The notes under the pieces: generated by a model
What the model was told of the DNA's origin: nothing
Databases searched by the model: none
Seen by the model: the letters and a program-made list of their open reading frames with translations, nothing else
Part shown: piece by piece, positions 8,792-18,336 of the stretch
Layout of the letters: the number at the start of each line of letters is the position of its first letter
How positions within the stretch are numbered: position 1 is the stretch's first letter
From: Xanthomonas sp. Leaf148
GTDB taxonomy: Bacteria > Pseudomonadota > Gammaproteobacteria > Xanthomonadales > Xanthomonadaceae
Assembly: GCF_001423585.1 (NCBI RefSeq)
Contig: NZ_LMOP01000001.1
Span: 372,001-436,000, forward strand
Length of the DNA: 64,000 nucleotides
Direction: 5' to 3'
Translations under genes and position numbers: made by a program

Positions 8792-10732
8792 TCAGCGCGT
8801 CATCGCCGCGCGTTGTTCGCGCCAGTGCGCCTGCCAGGCCTGGAACATCAGCACCGTCCACAGGTGCGTGTGCCATTTGCGTTCGCCACCGTTGAAGTCG
8901 CGCCATAGTCCGGCAACGGTGTCGGCGGCAAACACGCCCTCGCGCTCCAACGTGCCGTGCGCCAGCAGATCGTCCGCCCAGCCGTTCAAATCGCCACGCA
9001 GCCAGGCGCTGACCGGCGCGCCGAAGCCGCGCTTGCCGCGGTAGACCATCGGGTCGGGCAGATAGCGGCACAGCACGCGCTTGAGCAGGTATTTGCTGAC
9101 GCCGTCGCGGTACTTGAGCGAGAGCGGCAGCGACCAGGCGAATTCGGCCACGCGCCAGTCCAGCAGCGGTGCACGCGCTTCCAGCCCCACCGCCATGGTG
9201 GTGCGGTCGACCTTGCACAACAGGTCGTCGGGCAGATACGCGGCGAAATCGGCCAGCATCATCGCGTCGGCCGGCGTGCCGGAGCCGTGCAGCGGGTCGG
9301 CCAGGCTGTAGAAACTGTCCGGCTCGGTGGCGCCCAGCACCACTGCGGCCGGGTCGCGCCAGCGCGAAATGCGATTGCGGTAGATGTCGCCGATGCCGCG
9401 CGCGCCGGCCTCGGCCACCAGCGCGGCCAGCCCGCCGGTACGCGAGGATTCGCCATTGCTGCGCGCCGCCACCGCCATCAGGCGACGCAACGGGCCAGGC
9501 ACCAGGCCGTGCATGCGCCAGTTGCGCAGCGCACGCTGGTAGCGGCCATAGCCGAAGAACAATTCATCGCCGCCATCGCCGGACAGCGCCACGGTCACGC
9601 CGCCGCGTGCCAGGCGTGCCACCAGCGCGGTCGGCACCTGCGACGCATCGGCGAAGGGCTCGTCGAACATGTCCGGCAAGGTCGGCACCACCGCCAATGC
9701 ATCGGCACCGCTGACGTACAGCTCGGTGTGGTCGGTATGCAGATGCGTGGCCACTTCGCGCGCCAGCGGCGCTTCATCGTGATGCGAGCCTTCAAAGCCG
9801 ATGCTGAAGGTGTGCACCGGCTGGCTGCTTTGCGCCTGCATCATCGCGGTGACGATGGACGAGTCGGTGCCGCCGGACAGGAACACGCCGACCGGCACGT
9901 CGGCCACCATGCGTAGCGCCACCGCATCGCGCAGCACGCCATCGAGTTGTTCCTCGGCCTGCGCATCGGTGCCGGTAAATGGCGCTGCCAGGGCGCGCTG
10001 CATCGCTTCGCGCGCATTCCAGAACGGCTGTTGCGCCTGATCGGGACGGTGCGCGGCCGCACCTGCCGCCACGGTCTGCGCATCCATCCGCAACACGCGG
10101 CCCGGCATCAGCTTGAAGGTGCGCTCGTGGATGCAGGCAGGCGCCGGGATGTAGCCCAGGCGCAGCAGCAAGGTCAGCGCGTCGCGATCGACCCCATTGT
10201 CGAAATCCGGGTGCTGCCACAGCGCCTTGAGTTCGGAACCGAACACCAGCGTGTCGCCGGCCCAGCCGTAGTACAGCGGCTTCTTGCCGACACGGTCGCG
10301 CGCCAGGAACAGGCAGTTGTCGCGCTCGTCCCACAGTGCGATGGCGAACATGCCATTGCAGCGGGTCAAGGTGTCGTCCAGCCCCCATTCCACCACCGCT
10401 GCCAGCAGCACTTCGGTATCGGAATGCCCGCGGAAGCGATGCCCGAGCGCAGCCAGTGCGGCACGCAGTTGCGCAAAGTTGTAAACCTCGCCGTTGTAGG
10501 CCAGCACATAGCGGCCGTCGGCCGAACGCATCGGCTGATGGCCCAGCGGCGACAGATCCAGAATGCTCAGCCGCTGGTGCGCCAGTGCCACGCCGGCCTG
10601 CGCATCGCACCAGGTACCTGCATCGTCCGGGCCGCGATGACGCAAGGCCGCACCCATCGGTCGCACCAGCGCGTCGAGCTGCTCGCCATGCAGACGCGGC
10701 GACGCCAGCAGCATTCCTGCCAATCCGCACAT
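8792..10732 (-). CDS. Asparagine synthetase (glutamine-hydrolysing) paralogue
   Basis: This 646-residue amidotransferase couples glutamine hydrolysis to ATP-dependent amidation, normally aspartate to asparagine. The ATG at 10732 exposes the catalytic Cys2 (MCGLAGM) of the class II glutaminase domain, which runs to about residue 200. The synthetase PP-loop SGGTDSS is at 286-292, and ALSGDGGDELFFGY follows. It is about 80 residues longer than the asnB product at 61258-62952 and resembles the AsnB-like enzymes of polysaccharide or exosortase loci, so the amide acceptor may not be free aspartate. A GST gene ends 19 bp upstream on the same strand. No attenuator is visible before this copy. Confidence 0.85.
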   Translation of the reverse strand: MCGLAGMLLASPRLHGEQLDALVRPMGAALRHRGPDDAGTWCDAQAGVALAHQRLSILDLSPLGHQPMRSADGRYVLAYNGEVYNFAQLRAALAALGHRFRGHSDTEVLLAAVVEWGLDDTLTRCNGMFAIALWDERDNCLFLARDRVGKKPLYYGWAGDTLVFGSELKALWQHPDFDNGVDRDALTLLLRLGYIPAPACIHERTFKLMPGRVLRMDAQTVAAGAAAHRPDQAQQPFWNAREAMQRALAAPFTGTDAQAEEQLDGVLRDAVALRMVADVPVGVFLSGGTDSSIVTAMMQAQSSQPVHTFSIGFEGSHHDEAPLAREVATHLHTDHTELYVSGADALAVVPTLPDMFDEPFADASQVPTALVARLARGGVTVALSGDGGDELFFGYGRYQRALRNWRMHGLVPGPLRRLMAVAARSNGESSRTGGLAALVAEAGARGIGDIYRNRISRWRDPAAVVLGATEPDSFYSLADPLHGSGTPADAMMLADFAAYLPDDLLCKVDRTTMAVGLEARAPLLDWRVAEFAWSLPLSLKYRDGVSKYLLKRVLCRYLPDPMVYRGKRGFGAPVSAWLRGDLNGWADDLLAHGTLEREGVFAADTVAGLWRDFNGGERKWHTHLWTVLMFQAWQAHWREQRAAMTR

Positions 10733-10751
10733 GCTCAGCGCTCCTGCCGAC

Positions 10752-11393
10752 TCATGCCGCCACCGCCGCAGGTGGGGGCATCGGCACGAAGCCCGACAGC
10801 GCCCGCACGCGTTGCAGCCAGGCACCGATCGCCGGCCAGCGCTCCAGATCGAAACCGCCGTCTTCGGCGCAATGCGTGTAAGCAAACAGCGCGATGTCGG
10901 CGATGCCGTAGTCGCTCCCGGTAAACCAGGCGTGCTGCTGCAGATGCTGCTCCATCACCGCCAGCGCCTGGTCGCCGCGCACGCGCAGCTGCGGCAATTC
11001 GGCGCGGCGCGCGGCATCGCGCGGGGTCCACAGACTGATGAAGCGCGCCACCGCCAGATACGGTTCGTGGCTGTATTGCTCGAAGAACATCCAGCTCAGC
11101 GCCTGCGCACGTTGCCACGCATCGGTGGGCAGGTACGGCGTGCCTTCAGCCAGCCAGAACAGGATCGCGTTGGATTCGGTCAGCACGCGGCCGTCGTCGC
11201 GTTCCACCATCGGCACCTTGCCGTTGGGATTCTTGGCCAGGTACTCGGGCGTGCGGGTCTGCCCCGCCACGCTGTCTACTTCGACCCAGTGATAACGGCT
11301 ACCCAGCTGCTCCAGCAGCAGACGCACCTTGTAGCAGTTGCCGGAACTGGACATGCCATGCACGGTCAACGGGGGACGCACGGTCGACATCAA
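10752..11393 (-). CDS. Glutathione S-transferase family protein
   Basis: This 213-residue protein has the thioredoxin-like N-terminal domain with the glutathione-contact element SSSGNCYKVRLLLEQLG, the cis-Pro region NPNGKVPMVE and the ESNAIL motif, followed by the all-helical C-terminal domain. It probably conjugates or reduces electrophiles with glutathione; the substrate cannot be read from sequence. ATG codons lie at 11393 and 11390. The gene ends 19 bp before the asparagine synthetase paralogue, so the two may be cotranscribed. Confidence 0.87.
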   Translation of the reverse strand: MMSTVRPPLTVHGMSSSGNCYKVRLLLEQLGSRYHWVEVDSVAGQTRTPEYLAKNPNGKVPMVERDDGRVLTESNAILFWLAEGTPYLPTDAWQRAQALSWMFFEQYSHEPYLAVARFISLWTPRDAARRAELPQLRVRGDQALAVMEQHLQQHAWFTGSDYGIADIALFAYTHCAEDGGFDLERWPAIGAWLQRVRALSGFVPMPPPAAVAA

Positions 11394-11539
11394 GCTGGCT
11401 CCGCGACAACGACGAGGGGGCTGGCAGTGTCACAGCCCCGTGCGCCTTTGCAAAGCCCTTTGCACGCATCGGCAGCCGCCTGCCGCCACCGGTGCGGGCA
11501 CTGCAATCGCCAGTCGGACTGCAGCAGCGATGGCCCATC

Positions 11540-14161
11540 TCACCCCGTCGCCACGATCGCCACCGGCACGCCCAGCACGGCGATCACCACACCCAGCAGC
11601 GACAGCGTCAACGCCCAGGCACCGAAGGCGCGCGCGCGTCCGCACCCGGTGGCACCGGCAACGGCCTGCACCGAGCACACCGACCACCACAGGCCGCCGA
11701 GCATCAACAGCAGCACGCACATCGACAACTGCGCCATGCCGGCCGGATCGCTGGCACCGCTCTGCAGCAGGGCCGGCTTGCCCTTGAGCGCCACCAGCCC
11801 GGCGAGCACGCACACCAGCCATGGCAAGACGCTGCCCGCCATTGCCGGCAGCAGCCGCGCGACCTGCGCCGCGCTGCCCATCCAGCGCAACAACTGTTTG
11901 AGCAGCACGCAGCCCAGCACCAGCACCGCGCCCACGGCCAGAGCACCGGCCAGCTGCATCCACCATGGCAGCGCATGCAGCCACATCCACGCCGACACCA
12001 GCGTGGTCACGGCAAACACCGCCCAGGCACTGCGCTGCAGCCCAACCTGCTGCGGCATGCGCTGCGCCGTGCCGTGCGGGTCGAACAGCAGCCCGCCCAG
12101 CCCACCGCCACGCCACCAGGCCAGGCAACCCAGCACCAGCACGATCAAGGCCAGCAACCCGACCAGCGGATAGCTCAGCGCCCGCCAATCGGTCGGTTGC
12201 TTGCGCCGCTGCGGCTTGAGGTCGTGATTGAAGTACAGCAGGTCGCGCGCACGCTCCATATCGGCCGCCGCACGCTCCACCCCGTTAGCGGGAATGCGGT
12301 CGGTAAAACGCTGCCATTCGCCGACAATTTCGATGCGCCCATCGCGCATCGCAATCGTGCGCGAGAAGCGAAACCAGGGGTTGCTCACGCTCTGCGTGTC
12401 TGCATCCACTTTCGTCACCGGGTCGCTCTGCACGCGCACGGTCTGCCGCGCCAGCTGCGGCCCGCGCAGCACCAACGGGCTCTTGCGCGCCTCCTTGGGC
12501 AAGCTATCCATCCAGTCGCCGAGCTGAAACAGCGGAAAACCCACTTCATCGCCTTCTGCCACCGGCCATTCCAGCCGATAGGTTTCGTGCGTGCGCACAT
12601 TCAATGCATCGCTATCGTCGATGGTCGGCGCATCGACCTGTGTCAGCGCGGTGTAGTACTGCTGCATGAACTCCAGATAGCGCTCGCCCATCGCCTGCGC
12701 GCCATCGTTTTCGAAACTCGATGTCACCCGCTCACCGCGTCCCTGCCGATACGTGGTGTCCACGCTGAAAGTGGCGACGCGCTGCGGTTTGCGCAGCGAA
12801 ATCGCGATGTCTTCGATGACCTCGACCTGCGGCAAGGTCGGCATCGGCGCCGGCACATCGACCAGGGCATCCTGCCCGGCCAGGACCGGCAATCCACGTA
12901 CGAACGGCAGCGGCCGACGCTGCGCAAGCGGGCCGTCCTCGCGGTCGCGCGTGGCGTCCACCCACACATCGCCCTGCGGCAGATGTGCGCGCACCACCAC
13001 ATGGTCGAAGGAGTAGGGGCTGGGCAGGCGCTTGTCCAGTGCGGCGCCCTTGTCGCTGCTGACCAGCACCGGTTCGGCGCGGATGCCGGCCAGCTGCAAC
13101 AACGCAATCAGCAAGGTCGCCTTGTCCTTGCAGTCGCCGTAGCGGTTGCGCAACGTCACTTCCGGCGCATGCGGCGCGTGCGAGTTTTCGCCCATGTCCA
13201 GACCGACGTAGCGGATCTCGCCCTGCACGAAGGCCACCGCGCGCAACAACGCGCCCTGCGCATCGTCGCTGTGCAGCCGCAGGCTCTGCCTCATGCTGGC
13301 GGCCACCTGCGCATCCTTGAACGCATCCGGATACAACTGCGCGGCCCATGCGGCCACATTCGCCCAGTTGCCGGCAGTGGACACTTCGATCACGCCATAC
13401 GGGTCCACATCGTCGGGAGCGCCTTTTTCCTCCTGCACCGCGGCGATATTGCTTGCCCCGATGTTCAACAGCGTGACCCCATCGGCACTGCTGACATTGC
13501 GGCTGAAGCCTGGCGCGCTGATGCGCCACTGCAAGGCCATGTCGGCGGGATAACGCACACGAATCCGCCGTTCGCCCAGCGGCACGCCGTAGCGCGCATC
13601 GAAGATGTCGTAATAGCCCTTGCCGAACACCGGGTTGCTGCCGGTGATGGTCACCCCGTAATCCACCCGGTCGCCGACGCGCAGGTCCGGCAAGGTGATC
13701 GACAGCGTCAGCGCGCCATCGATCAAGCCTTCTTCCAGGCCGCTTTCGCGGCGTAGCTTGGCGTAATGCGCGCGGCTACGCATGTCGATGCGCTGGCCCG
13801 CGCGCCAGACATCCAGGCTGTTGAGCTGCAACGTCTGATACTGCGGCTGGTAGTCGATGGAGATCTGCCCGGCCTCGTCCAGACTCTTGGCCCGCTGCAC
13901 CGTATAACTCAGCCGCCGATACGCGCGCGCCGCAGGGCCGGTCAGATCGACCTGATCGGAGACCAACTCATAGCGCAACCCGCTCGCGCCCGGCACGCTG
14001 TCGGGCACCGCATCGGCGACCACCCATGCTGGTGCCGGAGCCATGCTCGGCGCCTCGTTTGCCTGCGCCGGCGGTATCGCGATTGCGGCAATCGCGCAGA
14101 TCCCGCACACCGTCCAGAAGACGCCGCGTAGGCGCCGCATCACATCCTTGCCGATCAACAC
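11540..14161 (-). CDS. DUF3857 and transglutaminase-core domain membrane protein
   Basis: This protein of about 870 residues is exported. It carries an N-terminal signal sequence, a DUF3857 domain at about 60-230 and a transglutaminase-like core. The core's catalytic triad is visible as the Cys of RYGDCKDKATLL, the His of FDHVVV and the Asp of VWVDATRD. About six hydrophobic helices follow from residue 640 to the C terminus. It may process or cross-link envelope proteins; no substrate is known to me. The start is uncertain: AGGAG sits upstream of a GTG (14161) and a TTG (14158), and an ATG at 14140 also gives a good signal peptide. The gcdH-like gene ends 10 bp upstream, which indicates an operon. 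Confidence 0.82.
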   Translation of the reverse strand: MLIGKDVMRRLRGVFWTVCGICAIAAIAIPPAQANEAPSMAPAPAWVVADAVPDSVPGASGLRYELVSDQVDLTGPAARAYRRLSYTVQRAKSLDEAGQISIDYQPQYQTLQLNSLDVWRAGQRIDMRSRAHYAKLRRESGLEEGLIDGALTLSITLPDLRVGDRVDYGVTITGSNPVFGKGYYDIFDARYGVPLGERRIRVRYPADMALQWRISAPGFSRNVSSADGVTLLNIGASNIAAVQEEKGAPDDVDPYGVIEVSTAGNWANVAAWAAQLYPDAFKDAQVAASMRQSLRLHSDDAQGALLRAVAFVQGEIRYVGLDMGENSHAPHAPEVTLRNRYGDCKDKATLLIALLQLAGIRAEPVLVSSDKGAALDKRLPSPYSFDHVVVRAHLPQGDVWVDATRDREDGPLAQRRPLPFVRGLPVLAGQDALVDVPAPMPTLPQVEVIEDIAISLRKPQRVATFSVDTTYRQGRGERVTSSFENDGAQAMGERYLEFMQQYYTALTQVDAPTIDDSDALNVRTHETYRLEWPVAEGDEVGFPLFQLGDWMDSLPKEARKSPLVLRGPQLARQTVRVQSDPVTKVDADTQSVSNPWFRFSRTIAMRDGRIEIVGEWQRFTDRIPANGVERAAADMERARDLLYFNHDLKPQRRKQPTDWRALSYPLVGLLALIVLVLGCLAWWRGGGLGGLLFDPHGTAQRMPQQVGLQRSAWAVFAVTTLVSAWMWLHALPWWMQLAGALAVGAVLVLGCVLLKQLLRWMGSAAQVARLLPAMAGSVLPWLVCVLAGLVALKGKPALLQSGASDPAGMAQLSMCVLLLMLGGLWWSVCSVQAVAGATGCGRARAFGAWALTLSLLGVVIAVLGVPVAIVATG

Positions 14162-14171
14162 CTACTCCTCG

Positions 14172-15350
14172 TTAAAACGCGTTGAGTCCCGTCAGCGCAC
14201 GTCCTACCACCAGCTGATGCACGGTTTCGGTGCCCTCGTAAGTAATCACCGATTCCAGGTTGAGCGCATGCCGGATCGCCACATGTTCGGTGGTGATGCC
14301 GGCCGCCCCCAGCAGGTCGCGGCATTCGCGTGCCACGTCCAGCGCCATGCGGCAATTATTCCACTTTGCCAGCGAGATCTGTTCCGGCCGCAACGTCCCG
14401 GCCTCCTTCAAACGGCCAAGCTGCAGCGCCAGCAGCTGTGCGGTGGAGATCCGTCGCGCCATGTCGGCCAGCTTGATCTGCGCGCTCTGGGTGGCCGCCA
14501 GCGGCCGGCCGAACAGGATGCGCTCGCCCGCGTAGGCCAGCGCCTCGCGCAGGCAGGCCACCGCAGCACCGATGGCGCCCCAGGCAATGCCGTAACGCGC
14601 CTGGTTGAGGCAGCCCAGCGGCGCCTTCAACCCGGCCGCGTTCGGCAGGCGCATCTGCTCGGGCACGAACACGTTGTCCAGGAACAGCGCGGAGGTGACC
14701 GAGGCGCGCAGGCTCATCTTGTGGGTGATGTCCTGCGCACTGAACCCGGGGCTGTCGGTGTCGACCAGAAAGCCGCACACGCCATCGTCGGTATGCGCCC
14801 AGATGATGGCCAGGCTGGCGATGCTGCCGTTGGTGATCCACATCTTGGCGCCGTTCAAGCGCCAGCCATCGCCATCGCGCACCGCACGGGTGGTCATCGC
14901 CGCCGGGTCCGAGCCGCCCTGCGCCTCGCTCAGGCCGAAGCAGCCGATCACGCGGCCGGCGGCCATCTCCGGCAACCAGCGTTGGCGTTGCGCGTCGCTG
15001 CCATAGGCATGGATGGGATACATGCACAGCGAGGACTGCACGCTGACGAAACTGCGCAAACCGCTGTCGCCACGCTCCAGTTCCTGGCAAATCAACCCGT
15101 AGGACACCGCCCCCAGACCCGCACCGCCATCGCCGACCGGCAGGCTGGCGCCGAGCAATCCCAGCTGCGCCAGTTCCGGCACCCACTCGCGTGGGAACCG
15201 CCCCGCATCGAAGGCATCGCCGATCGCCGGCAGTACCCGGGCATCGGTAAAACGCGCGACGGCATCCTGCACCGCCCGCTCCTCGTCGGTCAGCAGCGCT
15301 CGTACATCGAACAGATCATCGGGACGCACCGGCATGCTGGTTTCCACCAC
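14172..15350 (-). CDS. gcdH: Glutaryl-CoA dehydrogenase-type acyl-CoA dehydrogenase
   Basis: This 392-residue FAD enzyme of the acyl-CoA dehydrogenase fold most resembles glutaryl-CoA dehydrogenase, which oxidises and decarboxylates glutaryl-CoA to crotonyl-CoA in lysine and tryptophan breakdown. The evidence is the FAD-contact segment KMWITNGSIASLAIIWAHT, the substrate-loop GSDPAAM region and the catalytic-base motif YEGTETVHQLVVGRALTG near the C terminus. ATG codons at 15350 and 15335 are both possible starts. It is the upstream partner of the DUF3857 gene. Confidence 0.87.
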   Translation of the reverse strand: MVETSMPVRPDDLFDVRALLTDEERAVQDAVARFTDARVLPAIGDAFDAGRFPREWVPELAQLGLLGASLPVGDGGAGLGAVSYGLICQELERGDSGLRSFVSVQSSLCMYPIHAYGSDAQRQRWLPEMAAGRVIGCFGLSEAQGGSDPAAMTTRAVRDGDGWRLNGAKMWITNGSIASLAIIWAHTDDGVCGFLVDTDSPGFSAQDITHKMSLRASVTSALFLDNVFVPEQMRLPNAAGLKAPLGCLNQARYGIAWGAIGAAVACLREALAYAGERILFGRPLAATQSAQIKLADMARRISTAQLLALQLGRLKEAGTLRPEQISLAKWNNCRMALDVARECRDLLGAAGITTEHVAIRHALNLESVITYEGTETVHQLVVGRALTGLNAF

Positions 15351-15425
15351 AGGAGAGGCGGCGATTATCTGCCAGTTCCCGGCTCAGCACCGTTGTGCTC
15401 ATGCGGTAGCTCGCTGGGCTGAAAC

Positions 15426-15449
15426 GAAAAGAGCCGGCAATGCCGGCTC
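15426..15449 (-). terminator. Intrinsic terminator of the glycine-zipper gene
   Basis: An 8-bp stem (GAGCCGGC/GCCGGCTC) with an AAT loop is followed leftward by a short T run. It lies about 30 bp beyond the stop at 15480. Confidence 0.75.
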
Positions 15450-15479
15450 TCTCGTTGCAGTGATGTCGATCCCTGCGGA

Positions 15480-16271
15480 TTACTGACGGCTGCTCGCCGC
15501 GTCCTGACGGACGCCGGGATCGCCCGCCGTCGAGGCGGTCTGGGTCACCAGCTGACCATCGACCACGGCCAGACGATCGCTCGCCGGCTTGTCGTTCATC
15601 CGCACGGTCTTTTCGAAACCGTCGTAGCGGTAGGTCACGTCGTAGGCCACCACGTTGTCGGCATCGCCCAGCGAAATGCGCTCGCCCGGCTTGCTGTCCA
15701 TACGCATGGTGCCGGTGGTGCCGTCGGCATTGCGGTAGGTCACGTCGTAGCCCACCACACGCGACGAACTCGAATTGGCGTTTTCGGTGTGGCACTGGCG
15801 CTCGGTGCGATCCACCACGCGGCCACCGACATGGTTGCGGTCCACACGATTGCCGACCATGCCACCACCGACAGCGCCAGCAACGGTCGCCAGCTTGCGG
15901 CCATTACCGCCACCTACCTGGTTGCCCAGCAGGCCACCGATCACTGCGCCTGCGACGGTGCCGCCGACGTTGCCATCGCGCTCGGGCAGACGTTCCTGCA
16001 CCACCACGTCGCGGCATACTTCGCGCGGCGAGGAACTGGTGGTGGTTTCGCGGATTGCGGCGCTGTTGACGACCTGCGCGTACTGCGGCTCGCGCTGGGT
16101 GATCGGTGCGACCTTGACCACATCGGCGTATTCCAGACCGCGCGGCGCCGGCTGGCCGTTGGCGACGAAGTCGCCCGACGACGGACGGTTATTCATGAAG
16201 GCGGCAGTGGCCACGCCTCCTACCAGCAAGGCACCGGCAGCGACCAGTATAGTTGTCGTGTTGCTCTTCAT
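15480..16271 (-). CDS. Glycine-zipper 2TM domain protein
   Basis: This 263-residue envelope protein has an N-terminal membrane segment (TTTILVAAGALLVGGVATAA) and a central glycine-zipper double helix at about residues 100-150 (GGTVAGAVIGGLLGNQVGGG, then VAGAVGGGMVGNRV). The C-terminal half contains two related repeats around VGYDVTYRNADGTTGTMRMD and VAYDVTYRYDGFEKTVRMND. Such proteins (Rick_17kDa/SlyB-like) contribute to envelope integrity. I chose the ATG at 16271 because GGGAG precedes it and the membrane segment follows at once. The gene is monocistronic with its own terminator. Confidence 0.85.
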   Translation of the reverse strand: MKSNTTTILVAAGALLVGGVATAAFMNNRPSSGDFVANGQPAPRGLEYADVVKVAPITQREPQYAQVVNSAAIRETTTSSSPREVCRDVVVQERLPERDGNVGGTVAGAVIGGLLGNQVGGGNGRKLATVAGAVGGGMVGNRVDRNHVGGRVVDRTERQCHTENANSSSSRVVGYDVTYRNADGTTGTMRMDSKPGERISLGDADNVVAYDVTYRYDGFEKTVRMNDKPASDRLAVVDGQLVTQTASTAGDPGVRQDAASSRQ

Positions 16272-16415
16272 GACCAGCTCCCTGCGGACGTACCGCGTTG
16301 TTGACGGCGTGATTCCAGCACGTGAACCCTGAACGAAAACGCCCTCGCTCATGAACGCCGCGGTTAAGTTCAGCTAGCGGTTACTTCATGCACTTCTAAC
16401 AGCCGGAGCTCTCGC

Positions 16416-16631
16416 ATGCGAAATCCTCTGACCGCGCGTGCCCTGGACTGGGCGGCCAAGCTGCGCTACCCCACCTTGTTCAAGCTGGCAGCCACGCTGT
16501 TCGTGGTGGATGTACTGGTGCCGGATCTGGTGCCATTCGTGGACGAATTGCTGTTCGGCCTGACCACGCTGCTGCTGGCGAACTGGAAGACCCGCAAGGC
16601 GCCGCTGCCGGCACCGGTGCGCCGCGACTGA
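16416..16631 (+). CDS. Small DUF6116-type membrane protein
   Basis: This 71-residue protein has two hydrophobic stretches (LFKLAATLFVVDVLVPDLV and LLFGLTTLLLANW) between basic ends, consistent with a small inner-membrane protein. I recognise it as the DUF6116 family found next to tatD in xanthomonads; its function is unknown. A CCGGAG lies seven bases before the ATG. Its TGA overlaps the tatD ATG (TGATG), so the two are translationally coupled. Confidence 0.8.
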   Translation: MRNPLTARALDWAAKLRYPTLFKLAATLFVVDVLVPDLVPFVDELLFGLTTLLLANWKTRKAPLPAPVRRD

Positions 16632-17398
16632 TGCAGTTGATCGACAGCCATTGCCATCTGGACGCCAGCGAATTCGACCACGACCGCGCTGCGGTGGTTG
16701 CCCGCGCGCGCGCGGCCGGCGTCGTCCAACAAGTAGTGCCGGCGATCACCGCGGCCAGCTGGCCGAACCTGCGCGCAGTGTGCACGCAGGCTCCGGGCCT
16801 GCATCCTGCCTATGGCCTGCATCCGATCTTTCTCGATCAGCACCGCCCCGAGCACCTGGAACTACTGACCGAATGGATCGAACGCGAGCGCCCCTGCGCG
16901 ATCGGCGAATGCGGGCTGGATTTCTATCTGGAGGGCCTGGACGCGCAGGCCCAGCGCGACTACTTCGATGGGCAATTGCACCTGGCCAAACGCTTCGACC
17001 TGCCGCTGATCGTGCACGCGCGCCGCGCCACCGAAGAAGTCATCGCGCGCATCAAGGCCATTGGCGGCCTGCGCGGCGTGGTGCACAGCTTTGCCGGCAG
17101 CCCCGAGCAGGCGCAGCAGTTGTGGAAGCTGGATTTCATGATCGGCCTGGGCGGCCCGGTCACCTACCCACGCGCCAACCGCCTGCGCGGCCTGGCCGCA
17201 ACCATGCCATTGCAGCACCTGCTGCTGGAAACCGACGCACCCGATCAACCCGATGCCAGCATCCGCGGTGAGCGCAACGAGCCGGCCGCTCTGCGCACGG
17301 TCTTGGCGTGCATCGCGCAGCTGCGCGGCGAAGACGCCGACCATATCGCCACGCAAACCACGGCCAACGCGCGCGCCTTGTTCGGCTTGCCGGGCTGA
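16631..17398 (+). CDS. tatD: TatD family metal-dependent DNase
   Basis: This 255-residue TIM-barrel hydrolase of the TatD/YcfH family acts on DNA 3' ends in repair or degradation. Metal ligands are visible in DSHCHLD (His7, His9), IGECGLDFY (Glu), VHARRATEE (His), HSFAGS (His) and LETDAPDQP (Asp). The length is normal. It starts on the stop codon of the DUF6116 gene and converges on tcdA with a 33-bp gap. Confidence 0.93.
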   Translation: MQLIDSHCHLDASEFDHDRAAVVARARAAGVVQQVVPAITAASWPNLRAVCTQAPGLHPAYGLHPIFLDQHRPEHLELLTEWIERERPCAIGECGLDFYLEGLDAQAQRDYFDGQLHLAKRFDLPLIVHARRATEEVIARIKAIGGLRGVVHSFAGSPEQAQQLWKLDFMIGLGGPVTYPRANRLRGLAATMPLQHLLLETDAPDQPDASIRGERNEPAALRTVLACIAQLRGEDADHIATQTTANARALFGLPG

Positions 17399-17431
17399 TA
17401 GGCCAGCTGCCGCCGCAGCGCGCGCGTGCAG

Positions 17432-18265
17432 TTATGGCGACGCGGCAGCAACCTCGGCTAGCGGCTTGGACGCAGCGGGCTTGGGCTTGAGCAACATCTC
17501 CAGCGCCTTGCCCACCGCCACAAACGCGAACGTGCCGGTGATATGCGTGGCCGCGCCCAGCCCGGCACCGCAATCCAGCTTGAGCGTGGCATCGGCATCG
17601 AGCTGCGGGCGAATGCCGCACACGCTGCCATCGGCCTGCGGGTATTTGACGTTTTCCAGCGAGTACACCGCCGGCACGCCGAAATAGCGCTGCGCATTCT
17701 TGGGGAAATTGAAATCGCTACGCAGCTTCTTGCGGATCAGCGCCAGCATCGCATCGTGTTCGGTGCGCGAGACATCGCGCACGCGCACCAGGGTGGGATC
17801 GGTGCGCCCGCCGGCGGCGCCCACGGTCAGCAGCGGCAGCTTGCGACGGCGGCACCAGGCGATGGTTTCCACCTTGACCCGGAAACTGTCGCAGGCATCG
17901 ATCACCAGATCCAGGCCATCGCCCAGCAGCGTTTCGATATTGCCGGTGGTGAGAAACGCCTCCACCGCATCGGCCTCGATCTCCGGGTTGATCGCAACGC
18001 AGCGCTCGGCCATGGCGCGCGCCTTGTTGCGCCCGTACTGCCCGGCCAATGCCGGCAATTGCCGATTGGTGTTGGACACGCACAGGTCGTCGGCATCGAT
18101 CAGGCGCAGATGCCCGACGCCGGTCCGTGCCAGCGCCTCGACCACCCACGAGCCCACCCCGCCCATGCCGACCACTGCCACGCGGCAGGCGGACAGCCGC
18201 TCCACCGTGCCGACTCCGTACAGCCGGTCGATACCGGCAAAGCGTTCACGCCATTGTGCTTTCAT
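17432..18265 (-). CDS. tcdA: tRNA threonylcarbamoyladenosine dehydratase (TcdA/CsdL)
   Basis: This 277-residue E1-like enzyme of the ThiF/MoeB superfamily cyclises the N6-threonylcarbamoyladenosine at position 37 of ANN-decoding tRNAs in an ATP-dependent step. Markers are the nucleotide-binding GMGGVGSWVVEALARTGVG, the adenylation-domain VIDACDSFRVK and VGAAGGRTDPT. The RTEHDAML and late HITGTFAFVAVG segments are typical of the family. The start at 18265 matches the usual beginning of the family (WRERFAGIDRLYG). It is divergent from the cytochrome-like gene. Confidence 0.92.
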   Translation of the reverse strand: MKAQWRERFAGIDRLYGVGTVERLSACRVAVVGMGGVGSWVVEALARTGVGHLRLIDADDLCVSNTNRQLPALAGQYGRNKARAMAERCVAINPEIEADAVEAFLTTGNIETLLGDGLDLVIDACDSFRVKVETIAWCRRRKLPLLTVGAAGGRTDPTLVRVRDVSRTEHDAMLALIRKKLRSDFNFPKNAQRYFGVPAVYSLENVKYPQADGSVCGIRPQLDADATLKLDCGAGLGAATHITGTFAFVAVGKALEMLLKPKPAASKPLAEVAAASP

Positions 18266-18336
18266 CGGCCTATTTTACGCGCGCCACCTCCCGCGCGTCC
18301 GCCCCATCGCACGCCTTCCTGCCGGAGCAGCTCGCC